64,000 bases of DNA. It comes from Runella sp. GTDB taxonomy: Bacteria > Bacteroidota > Bacteroidia > Cytophagales > Spirosomataceae. Shown piece by piece: positions 21,646-30,504 of the stretch; the stretch's first letter is position 1; every line of letters begins with the position of its first letter. Made by a program: the position numbers and the translations under genes. The stretch spans positions 37,783 through 101,782 of the forward strand of contig JALQYJ010000020.1 of NCBI GenBank assembly GCA_023254175.1, in the 5' to 3' direction. The notes beneath the pieces were generated by a model that was not told the origin of the DNA, did no database searches, and saw only the letters and a program-made list of their open reading frames with translations.

Positions 21646-23379
21646 TTATCTAGCCTTGCGCGAAAAGCCTACGACTTTGTAAAGTTTTCCGTCGGCTTTG
21701 GTGAAAACGTACATTTCATTATCTAAACCAACACCGATATGAGGATCGGGTTTGGCGGGAGAAAGCAATTGAAAAAAGCCCGTAGGCTGGTTGTCAATCA
21801 AAAGCTCAATTTCTTGAATATGAGCTTCTTTTCCTTGAATAAATTGTGCATTTTCTGCAAAGAAAATCCGCCCGTTGTTGATGTCAGTAAATACATACTT
21901 GCCTTGTAAATCAGGATTGGCTTTGCCCTGATACACAAAACCTCCTGCAATGGCCTTGCCCTCGTCGTGGTCGTATTGCATAATGGGATACGTATATTTT
22001 TGAGGAGGTTCGTTGGCGGGCAATGGAAAAACTTTGTCCATTCGTCCGCGCGGATTAATCATAAATGTTCCTTCGCGGTCGGGCCAGCCGTAATCTGCGC
22101 CCGCTTTCCCAAGGTTCAACTCTTCGATGTTGGTTTGTCCAATGTCAGTAATGAGCATTTTTCCGTCAGGACTCCAGGCGATACGGTTGGGATTGCGAAA
22201 TCCTCGACAAAACACCTCTTTGACGGTAGTTGGAGAGGTTGCGTTGGCATAAGGGTTACTTTCTGGAATACCATATCGACCGTTTCGGCTATTTTTTCCG
22301 AGGGGATCGATACGCAACACCGAACTCCACGCTCCGTTGGTACTGTTGCAAATGTGAGGAAAACCGTTTTCGGAAGCCCCGCCATCCCCAATACCGATGT
22401 ACATCAAACCGTATTCTTTATCTCCTGCTTTGGCAAGGGGATTGAAGGTGATTTCTTGCATTCCGTGAATGGGCGAAACCATGTTGATACGAAATAACTC
22501 CCGCCCTTTAACCGAAAAAGGAATCGTGCCCGAATTGGCGATTTTCCACTCCGTGACTACCCATTGCAAAGTGACTTTGATGGAATCAGCATATCGAAAA
22601 TCGGCCAAAGCACTGTTTGCTTTTTCGGTGTGCGTGGTATATAACAAGCCATTTTGGGAAAAATCAGGATGAAAAGCATAGCTTCCGAAGCCTGTTGCCA
22701 AGCCCGGAGAGGCAATAAACTGAGGCCGTTCTTTACGAATATCGAAAGCAATATTCCACTGATTATTAATAAGTTCGTATAAGATTCCTTGCAAATCAGA
22801 GACAAAAACGCGGTCTTTTTCGCCTTTCAATACAAGCATTTTGTTGATGCGTGCCAATGGGGCTTTAGGGCCTGTGGCAGGAGCGGTTGAGAGGTAGTGA
22901 AGTTGTATTTGCCAACCTTCCTTTTTGATTTTGTTGGGCAAAGGGTCTAACACCGCTCCTATCGCTTCTTTATCGCGGGCTAGTTCCTTTTGATTTTTAT
23001 GAATAAAAGCCAAGATAGCCTCAATTTCAGCTCTTTTAAGTTGAGTGAAGGGAGGCATGATTTGTTTATACTCTTCAAAAAGTTTGGTCAGGCGGGCATC
23101 TCCGCTGGCAAGCACCTCGGGGGCATTATGGATGACTTTTTTCAACCACTCGGCGGGTAATTCGGTCGTGGCTCGTTCTAAACTTGGCCCTATTCCTTTT
23201 TGAAGGAAATTATGACAAGTGGAGCAATTGGCCTGAAAAAGTTGCTGCCCTTTGGCCAGTATTTTGGTATCAGTAGTATAGGATGTTTGGGCAAATACAT
23301 TCCATTGACTTAAGGAAATGGCAAAAAATAGCCAATAAAAACGCTTTTTAAAAAAGAGTGTGAGGGGTTTTTGAAGCAT
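21646..23379 (-). CDS. exported cytochrome c - PQQ-type sugar dehydrogenase fusion
   Basis: 577 residues. A cleavable or anchoring signal (about 1-31) is followed by a cytochrome c domain (about 35-125) with haem motif CSTCH (C52, C55, H56) and probable axial methionine M108 in QIMPPF. The rest (about 160-570) is a six-bladed propeller of the glucose/sorbosone dehydrogenase type (FHPDFSQNG, IGDGGASENG, RGFRNPNRIAW blocks). Expected to oxidise a sugar or sugar-like compound in the periplasm, possibly using PQQ, passing electrons to the fused haem. Substrate unknown. A 525-bp stretch with a decayed peptidase gene lies upstream. Confidence 0.85.
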   Translation of the reverse strand: MLQKPLTLFFKKRFYWLFFAISLSQWNVFAQTSYTTDTKILAKGQQLFQANCSTCHNFLQKGIGPSLERATTELPAEWLKKVIHNAPEVLASGDARLTKLFEEYKQIMPPFTQLKRAEIEAILAFIHKNQKELARDKEAIGAVLDPLPNKIKKEGWQIQLHYLSTAPATGPKAPLARINKMLVLKGEKDRVFVSDLQGILYELINNQWNIAFDIRKERPQFIASPGLATGFGSYAFHPDFSQNGLLYTTHTEKANSALADFRYADSIKVTLQWVVTEWKIANSGTIPFSVKGRELFRINMVSPIHGMQEITFNPLAKAGDKEYGLMYIGIGDGGASENGFPHICNSTNGAWSSVLRIDPLGKNSRNGRYGIPESNPYANATSPTTVKEVFCRGFRNPNRIAWSPDGKMLITDIGQTNIEELNLGKAGADYGWPDREGTFMINPRGRMDKVFPLPANEPPQKYTYPIMQYDHDEGKAIAGGFVYQGKANPDLQGKYVFTDINNGRIFFAENAQFIQGKEAHIQEIELLIDNQPTGFFQLLSPAKPDPHIGVGLDNEMYVFTKADGKLYKVVGFSRKAR

Positions 23380-23524
23380 ATCGTGAACAGATTTTCCTTA
23401 AAAAGAAAACAGATGGTAGGTCTATACTCAACTAGATTGAATTGGCTTCATTCTCTATAAAAATTTAATTTCAACGCTTGCTTCGCTTATTTTTTATGAA
23501 AAATCAAAATTCAATTTTTGGTTT

Positions 23525-23900
23525 TCAGGGGATGTACGAATAAATAAAGGATTCGGTAGCATTCTTTTTAAAACACATAGAGAAAACTAGAATAAACATA
23601 ATCTGGTTAGATAAGCTTTCGAGTGCTTTGGCATCGGCCTCATGGTGCCCTGCTTTCTTAAAATCGTAGTCACGCAAGTTGACGTGTACAACTGGCTTTT
23701 CGGAAATGGAGGGAGTTGGCCGATTAAGCAATCGATACTCACCCAATTGCAACTATGTTATGTATTGGCGGTTTCCGATAGAAGTGTGCTAACTCATGAC
23801 TTAAAATCACGGCTAAGGTATTGGTAGAATCTTTACCAAACTCACGAAAAATATCAATTGCTTTCTGAACTAAAAGGAATATTCTACGTCTTGCATTCAT
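23525..23900 (-). pseudogene. frameshifted remnant of an HExxH metallopeptidase-like gene
   Basis: Two minus-strand reading frames join to one broken gene. The first (23739-23900, from the ATG at 23900) encodes MNARRRIFLLVQKAIDIF and then AVILSHELAHFY, a zinc-metallopeptidase HExxH motif. It ends at a stop in the same place where the other frame (23525-23752) takes over with GEYRLLNRP and later HHEADAKALESL, plausibly carrying a further zinc ligand (E in EAD). A single-base shift near 23745 would connect them. The tail after ESLSNQ looks out of frame. It begins 5 bp before the end of mutS2's stop region on the same strand. The exact peptidase family was not recognised. Nothing else was seen in 23380-23524. 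Confidence 0.55.
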
Positions 23901-23904
23901 CCCG

Positions 23905-26310
23905 TTATTTCATCTGAACAATCGTCACTCCCGCACCGCCACGGTCGGGGTGTTCATCGGTCATTTTTCCTACTTGTTTGAATGTTTTGAGGTAATTACG
24001 AACCAATTGCCTCAAAATACCGTCACCTTTTCCGTGCACAATTCGTAATTCGTCGTAGCCCAGCATGATGGCGTTATTGATAAGTTCATCAAGCTCAATC
24101 ATCGCTTCTTCACCCCGTTTTCCTCGAATATCAAGGTTGAAACTAAAATTGAGCATTTTCTCGTTCATGTCAATTCCTCCAAGGCGGATGCCCGCGCTTT
24201 TTTCGCCCGTAGCTTCTTTAAACGCCTTCTTTGACACCTTTTCCAAACGGTTTAATTTCACGTTTGATTTTAGGTCGCCAATCCGAATTTCGGCATCTTT
24301 CCCTTTCAACGCCAACACCTCTCCTACCGTCGTTTGGCCTTTGATTCGGACAAAGCTACCAACGGCAATTTCTCCTTTTTCGGGTAAAAACTCCTCTTTT
24401 TCGGGTTCATTTACGGGTTGAAGCACGAGTTCTTTCTCCTCAAATTTTTCCAGTTCTTGGCGGACTTGCTTGGTAGGTTCGCGCTCGGCTTTGTTCTCCT
24501 TGATTTCACGAATTGTATTCTCAATGCGTTGGTTAGTATCGGCCAACAATTGCTTCGCTTTCTGCTTGGCGTCGTTCAAAATTTTCTTTTGGTCGTTATC
24601 CAAACGTTGTTGCAAGGCTGTCGTTTCGGCCAATTGCTGGGCCAGTTTTCGTTCTTTGATACCCACTTCGAGGTTTTTTTCCGAAAAGACCTTTTTCTCA
24701 ATTTCCAGTTCTTTAATCAACTTTTCAAAGTTGACCTGCTGAGAACCTAGTTTACCTTTTGCCCGCTGCACTACGGCCTTGGGCAATCCAATTTTTGAGG
24801 CAATTTCAAAGGCAAACGAACTCCCTGGTTTTCCTATTTCGAGTTCATAAAGTGGCTCTAAATGCTCCCCATCGTAACGCATCGCACCGTTGACCAATCC
24901 CTGCGTTTTATCGGCGTAGGTTTTGAGGTTGGTATAGTGGGTATTGATAACCCCGTACGCGCCTGATTTGGTCAAATCTTCCAGAATCGCTTCGGCAATC
25001 GCTCCTCCCAAACTTGGCTCGGTTCCTGTCCCAAATTCGTCAATCAAAAACAGTGTTTTTTTCTGGCTAAAGTTCAAGAAGTACTTCATATTGGTGAGGT
25101 GGCTACTGTACGTACTCAGGTCATTATCAAGGTTTTGCTCGTCACCAATATCAATGAACAGATGTTGGAAAAGTCCGATGGTTGAATCTTCCCGCATAGG
25201 AACCAACAGCCCGCACTGAAACATATATTGTACCAAACCAATGGTTTTTAGCGATACCGATTTTCCACCTGCGTTTGGGCCTGAAACGACCAAAATTCGT
25301 TGCTGCTGCGACAGTTGAATAGTCAATGGTACTACCTTTCGGCCTTGTTTTTGGAATGATAAATACAACAAGGGGTGCCGCGCTTGCCGCCAATCTACCA
25401 CGGGTTGATTCACAAATCTAGGCTGCGAGGCATCCAATAGCGACGCTAGTTTGGCCTTGGCTCTAATGAAATCAATCATGCCTAAAAACTGATACGCCCG
25501 CTGCAAATCGCTCAAATGTGGACGAATTTGGTTAGCTAATTGAATCAGAATACGGTTGACTTCGCGGCGCTCTGCATATTCCAACTCACGAATTTCGTTA
25601 TTGGCGTCCAGTACTTCGGCAGGTTCCATAAAGAGCGTTTGACCCGTCGCTGATTCATCGTGGACAAACCCTTTTAATTTGCGCTTGTGCTCTGCAGAAA
25701 TCGGAATCACCATGCGACCATTACGCACCGTAAACGACACGTCATCGTTGACCCAGCCACTATTTTTGGCGTGTTTGAGGATAGATTCCAATTTTTTACG
25801 CACCGTTGCCGCCTCAGAAATCAGCCGTCGCCGAATATCTGCTAACTCAGGCGAGGCGTTGTCTTTCACCAAACCACGGTCATCAATAATGCGGTCGATA
25901 GAATCACTGACCGATTTCTCCACCTTCACATTCCCTGCTAACTCCCGTAAAAACGGGAAACGGTGATCTTCTTGGTCAGCCAAAAATTTTAACACCTGGC
26001 GAATCGTACGAAGTGATAATTTCAGGTCATAAAACTCTTCCAAAGAAAGCAACATGCCTTCGATACGAATTTTGTCGAGGGCACTAGTCACGTCTAAGTA
26101 ATTTTGGGCAGGAAACTCGCCCGAAGTTTCCTCCATAATCGCCTTCATCTCGGCGGTTTGGCGGGTAAGTTTATCAATGACGGCAAAATTGTCCGAAAAG
26201 CGAATCTTCTGCACGAATGCTTGCCCAAGCGGGCTCAAGCAAAGCTCTCTCAAGTGCTCGCGAATACGGTCAAAACCTAATTTTTGTTCTAAATCTTGCG
26301 GGTATAACAT
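23905..26310 (-). CDS. mutS2: MutS2 family ATPase/Smr endonuclease
   Basis: 801 residues from ATG 26310, which gives the usual N-terminus MLYPQDLEQKLGFD; an in-frame ATG at 26346 would add 12 residues. Order: clamp/lever helices (about 1-300), ABC-type ATPase with Walker A GPNAGGKS (344-351) and Walker B LFLIDE (D424, E425), a long charged coiled coil (about 500-620), a KOW-like segment (about 640-690) and the C-terminal Smr domain (about 720-801; LDIRGKRGEEA, IVHGKGDG). MutS2 acts on branched DNA or collided ribosomes rather than mismatch repair. Standard length and all motifs intact. Confidence 0.95.
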   Translation of the reverse strand: MLYPQDLEQKLGFDRIREHLRELCLSPLGQAFVQKIRFSDNFAVIDKLTRQTAEMKAIMEETSGEFPAQNYLDVTSALDKIRIEGMLLSLEEFYDLKLSLRTIRQVLKFLADQEDHRFPFLRELAGNVKVEKSVSDSIDRIIDDRGLVKDNASPELADIRRRLISEAATVRKKLESILKHAKNSGWVNDDVSFTVRNGRMVIPISAEHKRKLKGFVHDESATGQTLFMEPAEVLDANNEIRELEYAERREVNRILIQLANQIRPHLSDLQRAYQFLGMIDFIRAKAKLASLLDASQPRFVNQPVVDWRQARHPLLYLSFQKQGRKVVPLTIQLSQQQRILVVSGPNAGGKSVSLKTIGLVQYMFQCGLLVPMREDSTIGLFQHLFIDIGDEQNLDNDLSTYSSHLTNMKYFLNFSQKKTLFLIDEFGTGTEPSLGGAIAEAILEDLTKSGAYGVINTHYTNLKTYADKTQGLVNGAMRYDGEHLEPLYELEIGKPGSSFAFEIASKIGLPKAVVQRAKGKLGSQQVNFEKLIKELEIEKKVFSEKNLEVGIKERKLAQQLAETTALQQRLDNDQKKILNDAKQKAKQLLADTNQRIENTIREIKENKAEREPTKQVRQELEKFEEKELVLQPVNEPEKEEFLPEKGEIAVGSFVRIKGQTTVGEVLALKGKDAEIRIGDLKSNVKLNRLEKVSKKAFKEATGEKSAGIRLGGIDMNEKMLNFSFNLDIRGKRGEEAMIELDELINNAIMLGYDELRIVHGKGDGILRQLVRNYLKTFKQVGKMTDEHPDRGGAGVTIVQMK

Positions 26311-26401
26311 TGCTATTTTGTCATGCAGTTCTGCATTTATAATCACTTTTCAATGCGTAATGTTCACTGAAAAGTTCCTACAAAGGTACGAGGATAAAAG
26401 C

Positions 26402-26430
26402 AAAAAAGCGGCTACCCCCAGTGGAGCCGC
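26402..26430 (-). terminator. rho-independent terminator (minus strand)
   Basis: A GC-rich 6-bp stem (GCGGCT at 408-413 with AGCCGC at 425-430) is followed on the minus strand by six U residues (26402-26407). It sits 28 bp after the small ORF ending at 26458, supporting that ORF as a separate transcription unit. Confidence 0.7.
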
Positions 26431-26457
26431 CGCCTCAAACCCTATTTTATAGTGTAT

Positions 26458-26610
26458 TTACTCAAATACTTTCTTCAATTCCAATTCCAAACTCGTATTG
26501 GGGTCTTTCAAAACAACATCCCCTTTGAGGTATTCAAACCTATCAGCAACCGAATAAATTTCGTAGTCAGAAAGTTCGGTCTCTGCGACGGTTTCTACCA
26601 ATAGTTTCAT
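26458..26610 (-). CDS. small acidic protein of unknown function (50 aa)
   Basis: The frame from ATG 26610 encodes 50 residues starting MKLLVETVAETELSDYEIYS and ending LELELKKVFE. It is acidic, without signal peptide or membrane segment. Support comes from a canonical terminator just downstream and a clean divergent promoter gap upstream. Not recognised as a known family. The LKD...LELELKKVF ending faintly resembles Uma2-type C-termini, and a Uma2-like stub lies divergently 87 bp away, so the two could be rearranged pieces of one locus; this is speculative. Confidence 0.5.
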   Translation of the reverse strand: MKLLVETVAETELSDYEIYSVADRFEYLKGDVVLKDPNTSLELELKKVFE

Positions 26611-26668
26611 GACAAGCGTTATTTTTTATCAACAAATATCAACAAAAAGCGTCTCAAATTTTTTTCTC

Positions 26669-26676
26669 TATCTTTG
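26669..26676 (+). promoter_or_regulatory. -7 element (TAnnTTTG type)
   Basis: TATCTTTG matches the Bacteroidota -7 consensus and lies 21 bp before the ATG of the truncated Uma2-like ORF at 26698. Transcription from it would also read into hisA. Confidence 0.5.
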
Positions 26677-26697
26677 CCGTAAGTAAAAAACAGAAAT

Positions 26698-26835
26698 ATG
26701 GAACCCATCACTTTGTTATTTCGAAGTGTAGAAGGCTTTACCAATCACGAGTTTTATAACTTTTGTCTGGACAACTCTGATTTAAAATTTGAACGTACTG
26801 TACTGCCAAGGGTCATATCTAATTCTTTGCGCTAA
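26698..26835 (+). pseudogene. truncated Uma2-like endonuclease gene (N-terminus only)
   Basis: 45 codons: MEPITLLFRSVEGFTNHEFY continuing FCLDNSDLKFERT. This matches the N-terminal style of Uma2-family (PD-(D/E)XK) proteins (MTxEEFxxFCxxNxxLxxER), which are normally near 190 residues. After FERT the sequence is unrelated and stops 25 bp before hisA. The catalytic part is absent. It retains a -7 promoter element. Its promoter may now serve hisA. Confidence 0.5.
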
Positions 26836-26860
26836 TTATCAATACTCGTTACCCAAACAC

Positions 26861-27583
26861 ATGTTCCATATCATTCCTGCGATTGACCTCATTGAAGGCA
26901 AGTGCGTTCGCCTCACGCAAGGCGATTACGGCCAAAAAACCATTTACAACGAAAACCCACTCGAAGTTGCCAAAGAGTTTGAAGATGCGGGCTTGACTCG
27001 CCTCCATTTGGTAGATTTGGATGGCGCCAAAGCCAAAAAAGTCGTCAACTGGAAAGTATTGGAGCGAATTGCCACCCAAACCCAGCTTCACATCGACTTT
27101 GGCGGCGGGGTACAATCCGACGAAGACCTGCGTGTGGTATTTGAATCAGGCGCCAAACAAGTAACGGGCGGAAGCATCGCCGTTAAAAATCCTGATTTAT
27201 TTGAAGCTTGGCTTCAGCAATACGGTGGCGATAAAATGATTTTGGGTGCCGATGCCCGCAACGAACGAGTAGCCGTGAGCGGTTGGGAAGAAGGCACGGG
27301 GTTGTGGGTCTATGATTTTGTGCAACAATGGGTAGAAAAAGGAGCCAAATACACTATCAGTACCGACGTCGCTAAAGATGGATTACTTCAAGGCCCTTCC
27401 TTTGATTTGTACAAAAACCTTCAAGAGCATTGCCCCGAGTTGAATATCATTGCCAGCGGCGGGGTGAGCAACATTGGTGACATTGAGCGATTGGCTGAAA
27501 TGAATCTTTTTGGCGTGATTGTCGGCAAAGCAATTTATGAAGGCAGAGTTACCTTGGCCGAATTAACACGCTGGGTAGCCTAA
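26861..27583 (+). CDS. hisA: phosphoribosylformimino-AICAR-phosphate isomerase (histidine biosynthesis)
   Basis: 240 residues from ATG 26861, giving the usual N-terminus MFHIIPAIDLIEGKCVRL. An upstream in-frame start at 26789 overlaps the Uma2 stub and is rejected. A complete (beta/alpha)8 barrel with catalytic D9 (AIDL) and D131 (GADAR), and phosphate-binding loops GGGVQS and ASGGVSN. Catalyses the Amadori isomerisation of ProFAR to PRFAR, the fourth step of the pathway. No other his gene is present here, so it is separated from the usual hisH-hisA-hisF cluster. Confidence 0.95.
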   Translation: MFHIIPAIDLIEGKCVRLTQGDYGQKTIYNENPLEVAKEFEDAGLTRLHLVDLDGAKAKKVVNWKVLERIATQTQLHIDFGGGVQSDEDLRVVFESGAKQVTGGSIAVKNPDLFEAWLQQYGGDKMILGADARNERVAVSGWEEGTGLWVYDFVQQWVEKGAKYTISTDVAKDGLLQGPSFDLYKNLQEHCPELNIIASGGVSNIGDIERLAEMNLFGVIVGKAIYEGRVTLAELTRWVA

Positions 27584-27792
27584 CCCTAAAAATTAACTAT
27601 AATTACTTAGAAGAAATACGGTGTTTAGAGATAAAAAATATAAAATTTAAACACCTATCCTGCTTTTTCTTTGATTAGTATAATACCGACATTTATTCCG
27701 ACATCTTCTAAATAGTCGAAATTAAATTTGGTGTTACGATTACACTTTAAAAAAAATTTGGCAAACGCTTGCACAATATTTTTTTTATCATT

Positions 27793-27800
27793 TATCTTTG
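27793..27800 (+). promoter_or_regulatory. -7 element of the sigma-factor gene
   Basis: TATCTTTG fits TAnnTTTG and lies 100 bp upstream of the sigma-factor ATG. The possible -33 element upstream (CTTG, about 27767-27770) is weak. The rest of the 316-bp gap (27584-27899) is AT-rich with no gene or strong structure seen. Confidence 0.5.
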
Positions 27801-27899
27801 GCACAAGAATTAAGACGCAAAATAAATTTCTTCATTAAAATTAAAAGAGGGACATACTATCGAAACAACGCTTTACGTTAACTAATTGTACATAAAAAA

Positions 27900-28499
27900 A
27901 TGGAAAAGTACCAAGTTAGCGACAGTGAGCTTGTTTCATTGTACATCCAAGGCAACGAGAAAGCCTTCGAAAAACTTGTTCAGCGTCACAAGTCAAAGAT
28001 TTACACTACTATTTATTTGATTGTTAAAGATCAGTACGTAGCTGAGGATTTGATGCAAGATAGCTTTGTTAAGGCTGTAGACACCATCAAGTCTGGTAAG
28101 TATAACGATGAGGGCAAGTTTTTGCCGTGGATATTGAGAATTGCTCACAATTTGGCTATTGACCATTTTCGGCGCGATAAACGCTACCCCGAAATTGTAT
28201 TTGAAGATGGAAGCAATGTGTTCAATACGTTAGATTTCTCGGAAGACTCGATTGAGTCCCTCCAGATTCGTCAAGAAACGCACGAGCACCTTCGCGAACT
28301 GATTCAACGATTGCCCGAACCTCAGCGCCAGGTGCTTATTATGCGCCATTACGAAGACATGAGTTTTCAGGAAATCGCCGATGCCACAGGAGTGAGTATC
28401 AACACAGCTTTGGGGAGAATGCGTTACGCGCTGATTAATTTGCGAAAGCAACTCAGCAACCGCGTTCCTATATATGATACAACTGTTTACCCCAGATGA
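27900..28499 (+). CDS. ECF-type RNA polymerase sigma factor
   Basis: 199 residues. Region sigma2 (about 20-95) contains the core-binding YVAEDLMQDSFVKA and LPWILRIAHNLAIDHFRRD blocks; region sigma4 (about 130-185) has the helix-turn-helix SFQEIADATGVSINTALGRM. Directs RNA polymerase to a regulon unknown here. The start overlaps no upstream gene and follows a poly-A tract. Its 3' end overlaps the next gene by 26 bp, a pattern typical of sigma factor/regulator pairs. Confidence 0.92.
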   Translation: MEKYQVSDSELVSLYIQGNEKAFEKLVQRHKSKIYTTIYLIVKDQYVAEDLMQDSFVKAVDTIKSGKYNDEGKFLPWILRIAHNLAIDHFRRDKRYPEIVFEDGSNVFNTLDFSEDSIESLQIRQETHEHLRELIQRLPEPQRQVLIMRHYEDMSFQEIADATGVSINTALGRMRYALINLRKQLSNRVPIYDTTVYPR

Positions 28500-28713
28500 T
28501 GTAATTCGGTATGTTTACGAAGAAACCACCGAAGAAGAAAATTTGCTTATAGAAGATGCCCTCATAGGGGATCAGGAATTGTTAGAATTTTATCTCGATG
28601 CCCTTGAGATGAAAAGTCTGATGAACAAAATTGAGCGAACGCCGTCAAATAGCGTCGTTTCCAGCATTCTAGCGTATTCACAAAATTATAAGAGCAATCA
28701 ATCGGTCGCCTAA
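28474..28713 (+). CDS. small acidic protein overlapping the sigma-factor gene; possible sigma regulator
   Basis: 79 residues, very acidic in the first half (EETTEEENLLIEDALIGDQE). No transmembrane segment or zinc (HxxxCxxC) anti-sigma motif. It overlaps the sigma-factor 3' end by 26 bp in another frame, implying translational coupling. The position suggests a cognate regulator, and the N-terminal helices resemble the short anti-sigma-like proteins seen after Cytophagales sigma factors, but function is inference. A terminator hairpin overlaps its stop codon. Confidence 0.7.
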   Translation: MIQLFTPDDVIRYVYEETTEEENLLIEDALIGDQELLEFYLDALEMKSLMNKIERTPSNSVVSSILAYSQNYKSNQSVA

Positions 28714-28736
28714 AGCTTCGGTTGATTGCTTTTTTT
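28693..28736. terminator. bidirectional terminator overlapping two gene ends
   Basis: AGCAATCAATCG (693-704) pairs with CGGTTGATTGCT (719-730), 12 bp with one G-U pair, then TTTTTT. It overlaps the stop of the small acidic protein, and its T-run contains the stop codon of the convergent plsC-like gene. Confidence 0.85.
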
Positions 28737-29460
28737 ATAGTTTGTGAACGCCGCGTAAAGCTCCGTCAATGACCTCAAAACACTTATTCTTGAGCGTCAT
28801 AATGTCATCTTGCCCCAATCCTACTGTCACGAGTGGCTCGTGTACGATAGCTTTCATTGGATAACGAGAAAGACGAACAGGGCTCTCATCAGGTAAAATT
28901 TGATAGTTTGTCAGCAAAGTAACAGGCACCACTGGCACTTGCTGCTGAATCGCCATTTTGAATGCCCCGTCCACAAACGAGTGCATATGAGGTGGTTTTT
29001 TCGTTTTTATCCCCCCTTCTGGATAAATCACAATACTTCTGCCCTTAGCTAGCGTTTTTAACGCTCGACTCAACGAACCAACACGGCTTTGACTACTTTC
29101 ACGATTGACTTGAATGTGAAGCTTTTGAAACATATAGCCAAACAACGGGATATTTTTCACTCCGTGTTTGCCTACGAAAGCAAAATAGTTTTCCAAAATT
29201 ACCCCCATCACCGCGATGTCGAGATAAGAAAAGTGATTGGCACAAAACACGTACGCTTGTGCAGGGTCAGGGCGAAACTGGTACTCTACTTCTATTTTAA
29301 TTCCTGCCAATGGAAAAAACAGTTTGCCCCAAAGTCGGTTTAACCAGTGGGCATATGGCTTCCAAGCTTCCCTTTGAAGGCAAATAAACATCAAAGGAAA
29401 CAACAACAGGAAAATCAAAATGAGCCAAAAAGCACACCAAATTGTGTAGAGTAGCTTCAT
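28735..29460 (-). CDS. 1-acyl-sn-glycerol-3-phosphate acyltransferase (PlsC-like)
   Basis: 241 residues. A long N-terminal hydrophobic segment (about 4-28) anchors it in the inner membrane. The acyltransferase motifs are complete: NHFSYLD (H76, D81; HX4D) and IYPEGG (147-150), with VVPVTLL downstream. Catalyses acylation of lysophosphatidic acid to phosphatidic acid, or a related lipid acylation. Single gene divergent from the MDR oxidoreductase and convergent with the sigma operon. Confidence 0.9.
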   Translation of the reverse strand: MKLLYTIWCAFWLILIFLLLFPLMFICLQREAWKPYAHWLNRLWGKLFFPLAGIKIEVEYQFRPDPAQAYVFCANHFSYLDIAVMGVILENYFAFVGKHGVKNIPLFGYMFQKLHIQVNRESSQSRVGSLSRALKTLAKGRSIVIYPEGGIKTKKPPHMHSFVDGAFKMAIQQQVPVVPVTLLTNYQILPDESPVRLSRYPMKAIVHEPLVTVGLGQDDIMTLKNKCFEVIDGALRGVHKL

Positions 29461-29532
29461 AAAAATAAATTGACGAATATTGAACCGTAAAATTAGATTT
29501 TATTCTGTACCCATTATAACCAAAAAGCTCCT

Positions 29533-30504
29533 ATGAAACGAGTCGTATTCCAACATTTTGGGAAACCCGCCGAAATCCTCCACGTAGAAGAATCTCAACC
29601 CCTTTCTCCAGGCCCTGATGAAGTTTTGATTCGCGTCATCGCTAGCCCTATCAATCCTTCCGATATTATGTTTGTTCAGAACCTCTACGGAATTCGGCCC
29701 CAGTTACCTTCAGGTGCAGGATTTGAAGGAGTTGGGGTGATTGAAGAAGCAGGAACAAACGTAAAACTCACGACTGGTACACGCGTAAGTTTTACAGCGA
29801 TTGGAGCCTGGAGTGAGTATGTCCTCACCAACCACCGCACCCTCATCCCCGTACCCGAAGCTATGTCGGACGATGTAGCAGCGCAACTTTTTGTAAACCC
29901 TTTCACGGCCGTTGCGATGGTGGAAGAATCGGGTGTAAAAGCGGGTGAATGGCTCATGATTACAGCTTGTGCCTCGGCTTTGGGAAAAATGGTGATTCAA
30001 ATTTGTAAAATGAGAGGAATCAAAACCATCGGAACCGTACGCCGCAACGACCTCAACGAAGAATTAAAAGCCCTTGGTATCGACGAAATTATCAATACTG
30101 AAGAAGATAATGTTCCAAAAAAAGTGCAGCAAATTACTCAGCACGAAGGAGTTAGGGCGGTACTGGAGTGTGTAGGTGGGCATACCGCTAGCGAAGCCCT
30201 CAAATGTATGAGCCGAGGGGGTGTTATGCTCGTGTACGGACTGATGAGCCTGCAAGACCCTAGTATCAATTTTGGGCTAATGATTTTCCGTGAGCTTGTT
30301 GTTAAAGGATTTTGGCTGACCGATTGGATGAAACGCACCGATACCACCACGCGCCAACGTGTTGCAGGAGAAGTGATTGGGCTTCTTGCTACGGGGAAAG
30401 TACAAATGCCGATTGAAGCAACTTATTCTTTGGATGAGGTAGCCAAAGCCGTTACCCATGCCGAAGCCCACGGGCGTTGGGGAAAAATTTTGATTAAGCC
30501 TTAA
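29533..30504 (+). CDS. MDR-superfamily NAD(P)H-dependent oxidoreductase (enoyl-reductase/quinone-reductase-like)
   Basis: 323 residues. The N-terminal GroES-like domain (about 1-125; SPINPSDIMFVQ, GAGFEGVGVIEEAG) precedes a Rossmann domain (about 126-270) with nucleotide motif ACASALGKMVIQ. Zinc-binding cysteines of true alcohol dehydrogenases are missing. The SPINPSD block resembles mitochondrial-type 2-enoyl thioester reductases. Substrate is unassigned. Its stop overlaps the convergent hydrolase stop (TTAA). Confidence 0.85.
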   Translation: MKRVVFQHFGKPAEILHVEESQPLSPGPDEVLIRVIASPINPSDIMFVQNLYGIRPQLPSGAGFEGVGVIEEAGTNVKLTTGTRVSFTAIGAWSEYVLTNHRTLIPVPEAMSDDVAAQLFVNPFTAVAMVEESGVKAGEWLMITACASALGKMVIQICKMRGIKTIGTVRRNDLNEELKALGIDEIINTEEDNVPKKVQQITQHEGVRAVLECVGGHTASEALKCMSRGGVMLVYGLMSLQDPSINFGLMIFRELVVKGFWLTDWMKRTDTTTRQRVAGEVIGLLATGKVQMPIEATYSLDEVAKAVTHAEAHGRWGKILIKP

